From: Rhizobium leguminosarum bv. viciae USDA 2370
GTDB taxonomy: Bacteria > Pseudomonadota > Alphaproteobacteria > Rhizobiales > Rhizobiaceae
DNA length: 64,000 nt
Assembly: GCF_002008365.1 (NCBI RefSeq)
Contig: NZ_MRDL01000051.1
Coordinates: forward strand, 682,001 to 746,000
Direction of reading: 5' to 3'
Part shown: positions 53,979 to 63,691 of the stretch, in pieces
Layout of the letters: the number at the start of each line of letters is the position of its first letter
How positions within the stretch are numbered: the stretch's first letter is position 1
Notes under the pieces: model-generated
Told to the model about the DNA's origin: nothing
Database searches by the model: none
The model's input: the letters and a program-made list of their open reading frames with translations, nothing else
Position numbers and translations under genes: made by a program

Positions 53979-55520
53979 CTATTTTACCCGTTTGCCGACA
54001 GCAAGCAAAAGGACGCTTTCCTGGCTGATTTCGTCCTCTTCCAATATGCCGGCGATCTGGCCCTCGTGCATGACGGCGATGCGGTCAGAAACGCCGATCA
54101 CCTCTTCCATGTCGCTGGAGATCATCAGGATCGCCACTCCGGCATCGGCAAGCGCTCGCATCAGGCCGTAGATCTCGTTCTTCGCGCCGATATCGATGCC
54201 GCGCGTCGGCTCGTCGAAGATCATCACCCTCGGGCTCATCGACAACCATTTGGCAAGCACTACCTTCTGCTGGTTGCCACCGGATAGAGTGCCGGTTCGC
54301 GTCGAAACGGAGGGCGCCTTGATACCGAGGCGAACGCGCTGTTTTTCGGCCGCCGCCTTCTCCTGCTCAGCGGAGAGCATGAAACGGCTGGAGAGCTTGG
54401 GGAGATCGGCAAGGGTTATGTTCTGGGCGATCGGGAAATCAAGAAGAATGCCGTTGCGCTTGCGATCCTCCGGCACCAGGAAAATGCCCCGAGCGACGGC
54501 GTCCCGGGCAGACCCGATCGCAATTTGCCGCCCGTCCTGAAGAATGGCTCCGCCGTAGCTCCGGTCGATGCCGAAGAGTACTTTTGCAAGCTCGGTGCGG
54601 CCCGACCCAACGAGCCCTGCAAGCCCCATGATTTCTCCATACTGGATTTCCAGATCAACGGGACGCCCGGGATAGGCCTCGGTGCGCACGCCGCTTGCCT
54701 TCAGCGCCACCGAGCCGGGCGAGCGCTGCGGTTTTGCGGTCCGGGCCGCAAGCACCCGGCCGATCATCAGCTTGACCATCTGGTCGTGGCCGATGTCTTT
54801 CTTGGCGAGCGTGCCGACGAGCGTGCCGTCGCGCAGGACTACGACGCGGTCTGCGACGCGCTCAACCTCGTGGAGGCGATGCGAGATGAAAATTACGCTG
54901 ATGCCATCCGCTTTCAGCGATTTGATAATGCTCAGGAGCCGCTCGGTCTCGGCCAGCGGCAGGCTGGACGTGGGTTCGTCGAAGATGACGAGCCTGGCGT
55001 TGATGGACAGCGCCTTGGCGATTTCCACCATCTGCTGCTCGGCAAGGGAAAGCGATGCCACGGGTGTATCGGCGGAAAAATGAGCCCCTACCCGCTTCAA
55101 GAGCGGCTTCACCATGTCTCGCAGTCGATCGCGATCGACGAGCTTGAAAGGTCCCGCCTTCAGCGGTTCGCGGCCCAGGAAGATATTGGCGGCAACGTCG
55201 AGATTCTCAAAGAGATTGAGTTCTTGGTGCACGAAGGCAATGCCGGATGCGATGCTCGATTCTACAGTGAGGAAACGAAGCTCCGTGCCGTCGAGCAGGA
55301 TCGTGCCTCGGTCGGGGGCGATCACGCCGCCGAGAATCTTCATCAGCGTCGATTTTCCAGCCCCGTTCTCGCCGACGAGGCCGATGACCTCTCCTGGCAT
55401 GATGTCGATCGACAGGCCCTCAAGCGCAACGACGCCCGGATAGGTCTTGCCAACGCCGGAAAGCGACAGGAATGGCGTTGCAAGCGCGTCCGGTGACGGG
55501 ATGTCGGAGCTGTGGTTCAT
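53979..55520 (-). CDS. Sugar ABC transporter ATP-binding protein (RbsA-like)
   Basis: Encodes 513 aa with two ABC domains. First domain: Walker A GENGAGKSTLMK and signature LSLAEQQMVEIAKAL; second: GLVGSGRTELAKVLFG and signature LSGGNQQKVVLAKWL with DEPTRGIDIGAK. ATG 55520 is preferred to a TTG at 55580. It sits between the permease and the binding-protein genes. Confidence 0.92.
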   Translation of the reverse strand: MNHSSDIPSPDALATPFLSLSGVGKTYPGVVALEGLSIDIMPGEVIGLVGENGAGKSTLMKILGGVIAPDRGTILLDGTELRFLTVESSIASGIAFVHQELNLFENLDVAANIFLGREPLKAGPFKLVDRDRLRDMVKPLLKRVGAHFSADTPVASLSLAEQQMVEIAKALSINARLVIFDEPTSSLPLAETERLLSIIKSLKADGISVIFISHRLHEVERVADRVVVLRDGTLVGTLAKKDIGHDQMVKLMIGRVLAARTAKPQRSPGSVALKASGVRTEAYPGRPVDLEIQYGEIMGLAGLVGSGRTELAKVLFGIDRSYGGAILQDGRQIAIGSARDAVARGIFLVPEDRKRNGILLDFPIAQNITLADLPKLSSRFMLSAEQEKAAAEKQRVRLGIKAPSVSTRTGTLSGGNQQKVVLAKWLSMSPRVMIFDEPTRGIDIGAKNEIYGLMRALADAGVAILMISSDMEEVIGVSDRIAVMHEGQIAGILEEDEISQESVLLLAVGKRVK

Positions 55521-55602
55521 CGCCTGTCCATGGCTGCCAATGGCTGTGTCGGCATGAGACGTCTTTCGCGGCAGCGGCAAGTGCCACCGCCGCGAAGGAG
55601 GA

Positions 55603-56565
55603 TTATTTTCCAGACATGGCCTTCAGGCTAGCGGCATACTTGTCGACGTCATCCTTGCCGATGATCACCGTCGGGATGATGATCAAGCCGTTGCTGGGAA
55701 CGCCTGATTTGTCGCCCTTGAGGTAGGCCGCCATCAGCTTCATGCCCTGATAGGCCCACTCGAACGGCTGCTGCACGACGGTCGCTGCGATCGTGCCTTC
55801 CTTGACGCCGCCGAGCGTGATCGGATCGTCATCGAAGCCGACGACGGTGATCTGGCCGAGTTTGCCGGCGTCGCGCAGCGCCTCATAGATGCGCGGCGTA
55901 TTGTAGGAGTAGAAGCCGACCATGCAGGTGACGTCGGGGCTGGCCACCAGCGCGTCCTCGACGTTCTTCTTTGCGCGCGTCTGGTCGATATCGTCGCCGC
56001 GTACATCTGTCAGCTCGATCTTCGTGCCCTTCAAGCCGTCCTTCATGCCCTGGATGCGTTCTTTGGCATTGTCGGCGCCGAGCAGGCCGACGAAGCCGAT
56101 GCACTTGCCGCCGTCCGGCATCGCCTTCTTGGCGATTTCGGCCGCTTGCAAGCCGGCGTCGATATTGGACGAGCCGATATAGGCAACGCGGTTGGTCTGC
56201 GGCGCGTCACTATCGGTCGTGAAGAGAGCAGTCTGCGAGCCGATCTTGTTCAAGCCATCCGTCTGGGTCTTGGGATCGACCGCGGAGACCATGACCCCCT
56301 TGACGCCGGCACTGACCAAGTCTTCCATAAGTCGTTGCTGAACGGCGACAGATGCCTGCTCAGGGTACTTCAGCTCCATCTGGTAGTCAGGCATCTCGCC
56401 CTGCGCCTTCTTCACGCCCGCTTCTGCGGCTTTCCAGAAGTCGGATGCGCCGTTGACGACGAATGCAAGTGTCGGTTTGTCGGCAGCATGCGATACGGCA
56501 ATCGGCGCCGCGCTCAGCATCAACCCGGCGAAGAACAAGGCTGCATTGCGTTTCAGCTGTTTCAT
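55603..56565 (-). CDS. Periplasmic sugar-binding protein
   Basis: Encodes 320 aa from ATG 56565 (GGGAGGTG five bases upstream). Signal peptide to SHAAD; then a ribose-binding-protein-like fold (TLAFVVNGASDFWKAAEAGV, VAYIGSSNIDAGLQAAEIA, ITVVGFDDDPITLGGVKEGT). First gene of the ABC operon, divergent from a LacI regulator. Confidence 0.9.
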   Translation of the reverse strand: MKQLKRNAALFFAGLMLSAAPIAVSHAADKPTLAFVVNGASDFWKAAEAGVKKAQGEMPDYQMELKYPEQASVAVQQRLMEDLVSAGVKGVMVSAVDPKTQTDGLNKIGSQTALFTTDSDAPQTNRVAYIGSSNIDAGLQAAEIAKKAMPDGGKCIGFVGLLGADNAKERIQGMKDGLKGTKIELTDVRGDDIDQTRAKKNVEDALVASPDVTCMVGFYSYNTPRIYEALRDAGKLGQITVVGFDDDPITLGGVKEGTIAATVVQQPFEWAYQGMKLMAAYLKGDKSGVPSNGLIIIPTVIIGKDDVDKYAASLKAMSGK

Positions 56566-56821
56566 AATACACCTCCCGAGGGGCCGCAGTTGCACGGGCC
56601 CGTTTCCGATTTACGGCCGGCCGGATGCGCGCCCCCTCCTAGGGCCGTCGCCAAGCGACGAGTGGCATAGGTTCCGATCGCTCCCTGACGGTATACAAGA
56701 AATTTAATTAGTAAATAGTATTATCAATGCAGATCAAAACATTTCATCACGCAGTGGCCAGGATGGCTATTTTGTACTGGCAATGGCCAATAACTGATAG
56801 TGTTGCAACAATTCATGCAAT

Positions 56822-56835
56822 TGCCAGCGCTTTCA
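56822..56835. promoter_or_regulatory. LacI/GalR-type operator
   Basis: TGCCAGCGCTTTCA fits the family consensus TGNAANCGNTTNCA at all fixed positions but one. It lies between the sugar ABC operon and the divergent LacI gene. Confidence 0.6.
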
Positions 56836-56914
56836 GATAGATGCTAATATTAATTAGCCGAAACGACGATCAATCCACCCGACCCTATTATCCCGAGAGA
56901 GACAGTTTCCACGA

Positions 56915-58003
56915 ATGCGAAAACCCAAGACCCAAAATAAGCCTGCGCGCGTGACGATGATGGACATCGCCGCGGCGGCTGGCTGCTCGCAGGCGGCCGT
57001 CTCCTTCGTCCTCAACGACACGCCCGGCACCCGTATCTCACAGCAGACGCGCGACCGCGTATGGGAGGCGGCGCGCGCGCTCGGCTACATGGAGAAGACC
57101 TACACGACGAAGGCCTCCTATTCGGGACTGGACAACGTCATCGGTTTCGCCGTGGATCAGCTCGCCACCAGCCCGGAAGCGATCGTTGCGATCGAAGGCG
57201 CGCGGCAAGCCTCCTGGAACGCCGGCAATGTCCTTTTGGTAACCCAGACGCTCAGTGATCCCGTCATGGAGCCGAAAGCAATCGAGGCGTTGACGAGCGG
57301 AGGCATATCGGCGCTCATATATATGACAATCTATACCCGCCAGGTGGAGCTTCCTTCCTATGTCCGCAAGCTTAACATCCCGACGGTCCTGCTGAACTGT
57401 TATACGGCGGACCATGCTTTTCCCGCCGTGGTGCCGAGCGAGATCGCGGGAGGGCAGAGCTCCACGCGACATCTGATCATGCATGGACACCATCGTATCG
57501 CGACGATCACCGGCGAAATCTGGATGCAGGCTGCGCAGGACCGGCTGACGGGATATCGCCGCGCGCTGGCGACCGCCGATATACCCTTCGATCCGGAATT
57601 GGTCATTGAAGGCGACTGGTCGGCCAGTGCCGGCTATGCCTCCACGATGAAACTGCTTGCTTTGAAAGAGCCGCCCACTGCGATCTTCTGCCAGAACGAC
57701 CGCACCGCCATCGGGTGCTACGAAGCGCTCAAGGATGCAGGGCTTCGCATTCCCCAGGACATGTCGGTGGTGGGTTATGACGACGAAGAAATTTCACGAC
57801 ATCTCGTACCCCCGCTGACGACTTCGGTCCTTCCACATCTTGCCATGGGGCAATGGGCGATCGAACATCTCAACCCGGAAAGTACGCCCGGCAAGCGCTA
57901 TCCGATTGCGAAGCTCGAATGCTCGCTGGTTAATCGTCACTCCGTAGCCGCGCCGCGGGCCGAGGCGCGGCAAATCCTCGATGGCGCATATACCTCGCCA
58001 TAG
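56915..58003 (+). CDS. LacI-family transcriptional regulator
   Basis: Encodes 362 aa. HTH and hinge: VTMMDIAAAAGCSQAAVSFV then TRISQQTRDRVWEAARALGY. The effector domain is of the periplasmic-binding type (TAIFCQNDRTAIGCYEALKD, MSVVGYDDEEISRHLVPPLT). Divergent from the sugar ABC operon and likely its regulator. Confidence 0.92.
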   Translation: MRKPKTQNKPARVTMMDIAAAAGCSQAAVSFVLNDTPGTRISQQTRDRVWEAARALGYMEKTYTTKASYSGLDNVIGFAVDQLATSPEAIVAIEGARQASWNAGNVLLVTQTLSDPVMEPKAIEALTSGGISALIYMTIYTRQVELPSYVRKLNIPTVLLNCYTADHAFPAVVPSEIAGGQSSTRHLIMHGHHRIATITGEIWMQAAQDRLTGYRRALATADIPFDPELVIEGDWSASAGYASTMKLLALKEPPTAIFCQNDRTAIGCYEALKDAGLRIPQDMSVVGYDDEEISRHLVPPLTTSVLPHLAMGQWAIEHLNPESTPGKRYPIAKLECSLVNRHSVAAPRAEARQILDGAYTSP

Positions 58004-58264
58004 GATTTGGGTTCGCGCCGGGACCGAACGCCGCCGGCTGGCACGGAACCCCTGACCGGCGCGCATTGGAGGAAGTGGTCGAAGTCGCTTCGCGGACGAT
58101 AGAACGGGAGAGTTTGCCTTTGGTCGATAGGTTGCGAACGGGTTGCCCCCTGCCCTTGCTTTGTCACTGACCGAACCACTGATCTCAAACATTCTCAACC
58201 ACAGACACACTCTGCGCAGAGACGACGTTGACGACGTGTAGATTTGGAGCTAGCTCTATCGCCC

Positions 58265-58321
58265 ATGAAAATCGCAATGGTTCTCGTAGTGGTGATATCG
58301 CGCATGGGCAGGACGGTCTGA
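58265..58321 (+). CDS. Branched-chain leader peptide, 18 aa
   Basis: MKIAMVLVVVISRMGRTV holds five Val, two Ile and one Leu in 18 residues. It lies upstream of an acetolactate-synthase-like gene and just before a Rho-independent terminator, the layout of ilv attenuators. The segment after it can form GCGCATGGG/CCCATGCGC (58300-58308 with 58339-58347). Confidence 0.7.
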   Translation: MKIAMVLVVVISRMGRTV

Positions 58322-58355
58322 TCGTCCGGCAATAGCCACCCATGCGCCGAAAACA

Positions 58356-58378
58356 GGTCCCTGACGGGGCCTTTTTTT
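58356..58378 (+). terminator. Attenuator terminator
   Basis: GGTCCC (58356-58361) pairs with GGGGCC (58366-58371) around TGAC, followed by seven T. It lies between the leader peptide and the acetolactate-synthase-like gene. Confidence 0.7.
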
Positions 58379-58422
58379 ATGCCCCGTCGCACCTATCACC
58401 TCACTCACGACGGAACCCAGAT

Positions 58423-60129
58423 ATGACCGGCGAGAAAGCCAACTCTTCCCTCAATACCCCTTCTGATCGTCTCATGAACGGTGGCGAGATCGTTATGCAA
58501 GCGCTGCGCGACAACGGTGTCGAACACATTTTCGGTTACCCCGGCGCAGCGGTGCTGCCGATCTATGACGAAATCTTCCAACAGGAGGATATTAAACATT
58601 TCCTGGTGCGCCATGAGCAAGGCGCCGGACACGCAGCCGAAGGCTATGCCCGCTCGACGGGAAAGGTCGGCGTCATGCTGGTGACATCGGGACCAGGGGT
58701 CACAAATTCGGTTACGGCGCTGCAGGATGCGCTTATGGATTCCATTCCGATCGTCTGCCTCTCCGGTCAGGTGCCGACAAGCCTGATCGGCACGGACGCC
58801 TTTCAGGAATGCGATACGGTCGGCATCACCCGTCCCTGCACAAAGCACAATTTCCTGGTCCAACACATCGACGATCTGGCCAAAACGATCCATCTGGCTT
58901 TCCGGATCGCGGCGGCCGGTCGACCCGGCCCTGTTCTCGTCGACATGCCGAAGGACGTGCTCTTCGCCAGCGGGACCTACGTCTCACCTGACAAGGTATC
59001 TCCCCTGCCCAGCTACCAGCCCGCAATGCAAGGCGATCAGAACGCGATCCGGGCGGCTGTCGCATTGATGGCCGAAGCGCGACGACCTATCATCTATGCC
59101 GGCGGCGGCGTCATCAACTCGGGGCCGGAGGCGTCACGATTGTTGCGTGAGCTCGTCGACCTCACCGGCTTTCCCATAACGTCCACCATCTTGGGGCTTG
59201 GAGCCTATCCCGCCACCGGGCCGAACTGGCTGCGCGTCGCCGGACAGGGCGGCTCGCATGAAGCCAATATGGCAATCGGCGATTGCGACCTGTTGATCGC
59301 CATCGGCGCGCGCTTTGACGACCTTGCGACCTCGCGCATCCATGAGTTTTCGCCTCACTCGAAGAAAATCCACATCGATATCGATGCCTCGTCGATCAAC
59401 AAACGCGTTCCCGTCGATATCGGCATTCAAGGCGACGCCGCGCACGTGCTGGCGGATATGCTCCATGCCTGGCGGTCACTTTCCTCTGTCCCCGACCAGA
59501 AGCGGCTGCGGGCGTGGTGGACACAGATCGACCATTGGCGACCCCGCCATTCGTTTTCCTACGAGCGGCTGGACCATACAATCATGCCGCAACACGCCCT
59601 TGAGCGTCTGCATGCGCTGACAAAGCCACACGACCCCATCATCGCCACGGAGATCGGTCAGCAGATGTGGGTGGCGCAGTTCTTCGGGTTCGACAAACCC
59701 AATCGCTGGATTACCTCAGGGGGATTGGGGACTATGGGCTTCGGTCTTCCTGCCGCCCTGGGGGCGCAGCTCGCAAATCCCGGCCGCCTTGTCATCGACA
59801 TTGCGGGCGACGCGTCGGTGCAAACGACGATGAAAGAGCTGTCGACGGCGATACAGCATCAAGCGCCGATCAAGATCTTCATCTTGAGCGACGAGCATCC
59901 GGGCATGGCGCGACAATGGGGTCAAGTGCCGGATGGCAATGGTCGATCGCGCGCTTATTCGGCCTCGCTGCCCGATTTCACCAAGCTCGCCGAAGCCTAT
60001 GGTGCCATCGGCCTTCGTTGCGAGAGCCCTCGCGAACTCGATGCCAGGATTGAGGAGATGATCAACGTGGACCGGCCGGTGCTCTTTGACTGCCGGGTTG
60101 CAAGGCTCGCCGACGCCCATCCGCAGTGA
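58423..60129 (+). CDS. Acetolactate synthase-like large subunit
   Basis: Encodes 568 aa from ATG 58423. The ThDP-activating Glu is in VRHEQGAGHAAEGYARSTGK, and the FAD/ThDP-family fold runs through to the C-terminus. The ThDP-Mg motif starts GDASVQTTMKELS, but where the family has NNEEQGM the sequence reads SDEHPGM, so the metal-ligand Asn is Asp. No ilvN small subunit is next to it. A leader peptide and attenuator precede it, which supports a role in Val/Leu/Ile synthesis or a paralogue under the same control. Confidence 0.85.
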   Translation: MTGEKANSSLNTPSDRLMNGGEIVMQALRDNGVEHIFGYPGAAVLPIYDEIFQQEDIKHFLVRHEQGAGHAAEGYARSTGKVGVMLVTSGPGVTNSVTALQDALMDSIPIVCLSGQVPTSLIGTDAFQECDTVGITRPCTKHNFLVQHIDDLAKTIHLAFRIAAAGRPGPVLVDMPKDVLFASGTYVSPDKVSPLPSYQPAMQGDQNAIRAAVALMAEARRPIIYAGGGVINSGPEASRLLRELVDLTGFPITSTILGLGAYPATGPNWLRVAGQGGSHEANMAIGDCDLLIAIGARFDDLATSRIHEFSPHSKKIHIDIDASSINKRVPVDIGIQGDAAHVLADMLHAWRSLSSVPDQKRLRAWWTQIDHWRPRHSFSYERLDHTIMPQHALERLHALTKPHDPIIATEIGQQMWVAQFFGFDKPNRWITSGGLGTMGFGLPAALGAQLANPGRLVIDIAGDASVQTTMKELSTAIQHQAPIKIFILSDEHPGMARQWGQVPDGNGRSRAYSASLPDFTKLAEAYGAIGLRCESPRELDARIEEMINVDRPVLFDCRVARLADAHPQ

Positions 60130-60365
60130 CGGCGGATGATCGACACCCCAAAAGCAAGCCGTGCGATCCAGCAGCCGCCGCACGGTAAGTCCATTCGTTC
60201 GTGAACGCTCATGACGCCAAGATCGCCGTTCTCGAGCTGCCGAAGCTGTCCCCAGATCCGCCGCTCGTTTAGTGCTTGCGGGCCTGGGGCAGCAGGTTCA
60301 TGCTTGTCCCCTGTCTGAGGCCTGCTGGTTGCGGCTGAAATAGCCGTACATCGGGGTTTCGTGAG

Positions 60366-63300
60366 ATGCGTCCGATGGAGTGCAGCGGCTGCGGGTTCGA
60401 TATTCAGAGCGGTTTTGCTTTCTGTCCGCGATGCGGCGCAAAGCAACCACTCTCCTGTGCTGCCTGCGGCCATCCTTGTCAGCCCGATTTTGCCTTCTGC
60501 CCCCGATGTGGTGCGTCGATACCAGGCACAGCGCAGTCCGCATCGAAGCCGAAGATCGAGGCGGTCCTGTCTAAATCGGAGGGTGACGCCGACCGGCGGC
60601 CGGTGACCGTGCTCTTTGCCGATCTCTGCGGCTTCACGACGCTGAGCGAGCAGATCGACCCTGAAGTCATGCGGGTGCTGCAGAACGAATTGTTCGAAGA
60701 GATGACCCAGGCAGTCGAAGCCTATGGCGGCTTCGTCGACAAGTTCGTCGGCGATGCGTTGCTGGCGCTGTTCGGCGCGCCGGTCGCTCATGAGGATGAT
60801 CCCGTCCGGGCGCTCGGTGCCGCACTTGACATGATCGGTCGAGCGACGCAGGTCGGCGAGCGCTGGCATGCACGCGCCGGTGTGCCGCTGCGTCTGCATA
60901 TCGGCATCAATAGCGGCCCTGTCGTCACCGGTGGCTTCGGTGCGGTCAGTACAAAATCCTATTCCGTGACCGGCGACACGGTGAATACCGCCCAACGCCT
61001 GCAGTCCATGGCCGGCGAAAACGATATCCTCGTCGGGCCGCTGACCTATCGCCTCACCCGCCACGCCTTTGCCTTCGAGAGTCTCGGCGCGCAGGCGTTG
61101 CGCGGCAAAAGCGGAAACGTCCTTGTCCATCGGCTGACCGGGCTGTCGGAAGCGCCGCATACGGCGCGCGGGCTCGAGAGTCTCGGCCTTCAGGCACCGA
61201 TGATCGGACGGGATACGGAAATGTCGCGGTTGCTGACATGCCTCGACCTTGCCTGCGGCGGCGCGGCGCAGCTTGTCCGGCTGATCGGCGAAGCGGGCAT
61301 CGGCAAGTCGCGGCTGGTCAACGAATTCGTCGCGATTGCCGGCAGTGCTGCCCGTTTCCAGGGCCTCGCCATCCGCAAAGCGACCTGCTCTCCGCTCGGC
61401 GAACAATCCTATGGCACGCTCGGCGCGGTCGTGCGCAGCGCCTACGGCATCGGCGAGCGGGATGATCTCGACAGGGCGCGGCAATTGCTGGCAACGGGGT
61501 TCCGCGCGCTCGATCTGACCCAGGATGAGGTCGAGGGACTTTTGCCGCTGTTTCTACATGTCCTCGGCCTCGGCGATCCCGATGGCGCGTTGCGGTACAT
61601 CGAGCCGGAGCAGTTGCGGCGGCAGATCTTCTATGCCGTCCGCACGGTCTTCGAGCGGCGGCTGGCGCAAGGTCCCCTGCTGCTTGTCATCGAGGATCTG
61701 CACTGGGCGGACGCCACCTCTCTGGAAGTGCTTCGCTTCATGATGGACCGGCTGGAGCGCAGCCGGTTGATGCTACTTGCGGTCTACCGGCCGACATCGC
61801 AGACCGACCCTCTGGACTCCAATCGTGTCAGCGTCACCGTGCAGCGTCTTGCCCCACTCTTTGTGGCCGACGGGCAGAAGCTGCTTGCTGCGTTTTTTGG
61901 CGTGGATCATGGCAAGTTGCCGGCCACGATGCGCAAGCGCATCCTCGACCGCGCCGGCGGCAATCCGCTTTTCATCGAAGAAATCCTTCGGGCGTTGATC
62001 GACATGGGCACGTTGCACAATGACGGCCAGCGCTGGCATGTCGCAGCGGAAGACACGGATGTCGATATCCCGGTGAACCTGCAAGCCCTGTTGCTTGCCC
62101 GCGTCGATCGTCTGCCACAGGAGATCAGACGGCTGGCGCAAGAGGCGGCAGTGGTCGGCCCGAAGTTCGATACCGCCCTGCTCCGCACCGTCGCCACAGA
62201 GCCGGCCGCCATCGATGCTGCATTGGATCATCTCTGCGATGCCAATATCATCGAAGAATTGCGCGGGCCCGATGCGGGGCAATCGCCGGGCTATCGCTTC
62301 AGCCAGACGCTGATGCACGACGTCATCTATCACAATCTCCTGCTGCAACGGCGCATGGAACTTCATCGACGGATCGGCCAGGTTCTGGAACGTCAATATG
62401 GCGCAGCACCCGACCGGCCCGAGCACCTGGCGCAGCTCGGCCATCACTTCAGCCTGACCACAGAAAGGGCCAAGGGGGCCAGCTATCTGATGGCGGCGGG
62501 CGATCTGGCGCGCAAAACCTACGCCAATGACGATGCGATGCGCCTCTATCGTCAGGCCCTTGCCGCCCTCGCAAACGAGGTGGAGGTTACACCAGAGCAA
62601 CTCGCGCTGCTGGAGCGTCTTGCCGATCTCTGCGGTCCCGCCGGTCTCCGCGACGCTGCCTTGAACCACTATCAGCGAGCGCTTGCGATCCACCGCAACA
62701 ACAACCCTATCGCCGCAGCGCGGATATTGCGCAAGGTCGGCCGTTTGCATCTCGATGCAGGACGCCGCGATCAAGCGGAGACACATTTGGCCGAAGCCGA
62801 AGCAATAATCGCAACAATCGATGCGCCGGTCGAACGTGCACATGTCCTGCAGGAGCGCGGCCATCTGGCCTTCCGCATGGGGGATCAGGCCGCTGCCGCC
62901 GAGTGGGCGACGCTGGCACTGCAATCCCTGCAAACGCTGCCAATCGACGGGACAACCGAGGCCGGACGGGAGACGGCACGAGCGATGGCGGAGGCGCTGA
63001 ACACCAAGGGTGCGGCCTTTGCGCGGCTCGGACGTCGCCGCGAGGCCGTGCAGGAAGTGGAGCGCAGCCTCTCGGTCGCCGAAAAGGCCGATCTGCAAAG
63101 TGCTGCCTGTCGCGCCTATTCCAATCTCGGCGTTCTCTACACGATTGTCGATCCGGCCAACGCCATCAAGATCTGCCGGCGCGGACTGGAGCTTGCGACC
63201 CGTATCGGCGATCTCGGCTTCCAGGCGCGGCTTCTCGCCAACCTCGCAGTTGCCTGCTGCACCTTCACCGATCGCTGCGCTGCCGAGGGTGTACCGGCTG

Positions 63301-63617
63301 CGGAAAAGGCCGTCGAAATCGACCGGGCACTCGATCAGCGCGACCATCTCTCCGTACCGCTGATCGTGCTGGGCCAAATTCATCAGTGCCACGGGCAGCC
63401 GAAGCTAGCTCGTAAGTATTACGAGGAAGCCCTTGAGGTTGCGAAGGAAATTGATGAACCGCAACTGCTCTTCCCGTGCTATGATGGCTTAGCGACACTC
63501 AGCCTTGAGCATGACGACATGGACGAGGCGGAACGGTATTTCACCCTGGCACAGGATGTGTGCATCCGCCACAACCTCGATCCTGGCACGCTCGTCGTCC
63601 TGCCGTTTCTCGACTGA
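60366..63617 (+). CDS. Zinc-ribbon / class III cyclase / ATPase / TPR protein
   Basis: Encodes 1083 aa. Two zinc ribbons open it (CSGCGFDIQSGFAFCPRCG and CAACGHPCQPDFAFCPRCG, residues 6-50). The cyclase domain (about 78-260) has FADLCGFT and VDKFVGDALLALFG, the two metal-binding Asp. An AAA-type domain follows with Walker A GEAGIGKSRLVNEF near 307 and Walker B LLLVIEDLHWAD near 440. The C-terminal 450 residues are TPR-like helical repeats. This is the architecture of the large signalling adenylate cyclases common in rhizobia. The partner is unknown. Confidence 0.88.
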   Translation: MRPMECSGCGFDIQSGFAFCPRCGAKQPLSCAACGHPCQPDFAFCPRCGASIPGTAQSASKPKIEAVLSKSEGDADRRPVTVLFADLCGFTTLSEQIDPEVMRVLQNELFEEMTQAVEAYGGFVDKFVGDALLALFGAPVAHEDDPVRALGAALDMIGRATQVGERWHARAGVPLRLHIGINSGPVVTGGFGAVSTKSYSVTGDTVNTAQRLQSMAGENDILVGPLTYRLTRHAFAFESLGAQALRGKSGNVLVHRLTGLSEAPHTARGLESLGLQAPMIGRDTEMSRLLTCLDLACGGAAQLVRLIGEAGIGKSRLVNEFVAIAGSAARFQGLAIRKATCSPLGEQSYGTLGAVVRSAYGIGERDDLDRARQLLATGFRALDLTQDEVEGLLPLFLHVLGLGDPDGALRYIEPEQLRRQIFYAVRTVFERRLAQGPLLLVIEDLHWADATSLEVLRFMMDRLERSRLMLLAVYRPTSQTDPLDSNRVSVTVQRLAPLFVADGQKLLAAFFGVDHGKLPATMRKRILDRAGGNPLFIEEILRALIDMGTLHNDGQRWHVAAEDTDVDIPVNLQALLLARVDRLPQEIRRLAQEAAVVGPKFDTALLRTVATEPAAIDAALDHLCDANIIEELRGPDAGQSPGYRFSQTLMHDVIYHNLLLQRRMELHRRIGQVLERQYGAAPDRPEHLAQLGHHFSLTTERAKGASYLMAAGDLARKTYANDDAMRLYRQALAALANEVEVTPEQLALLERLADLCGPAGLRDAALNHYQRALAIHRNNNPIAAARILRKVGRLHLDAGRRDQAETHLAEAEAIIATIDAPVERAHVLQERGHLAFRMGDQAAAAEWATLALQSLQTLPIDGTTEAGRETARAMAEALNTKGAAFARLGRRREAVQEVERSLSVAEKADLQSAACRAYSNLGVLYTIVDPANAIKICRRGLELATRIGDLGFQARLLANLAVACCTFTDRCAAEGVPAAEKAVEIDRALDQRDHLSVPLIVLGQIHQCHGQPKLARKYYEEALEVAKEIDEPQLLFPCYDGLATLSLEHDDMDEAERYFTLAQDVCIRHNLDPGTLVVLPFLD

Positions 63618-63691
63618 CTTGCCCTCGTTTCAGTGATCGCCGGAGATCGATTAGGCAAATCGATTCAACAATATAAAGGGAGGAACGAAAC

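Noticed and set aside
59997..61484. 495-codon minus-strand frame over the end of the acetolactate synthase gene and the start of the cyclase gene
   Set aside because: Antisense frame with no family motif, crossing two well-supported plus-strand genes.
61773..63392. 539-codon minus-strand frame opposite the cyclase gene
   Set aside because: Shadow of the TPR-rich part of the plus-strand gene; composition follows the antisense of its codons.
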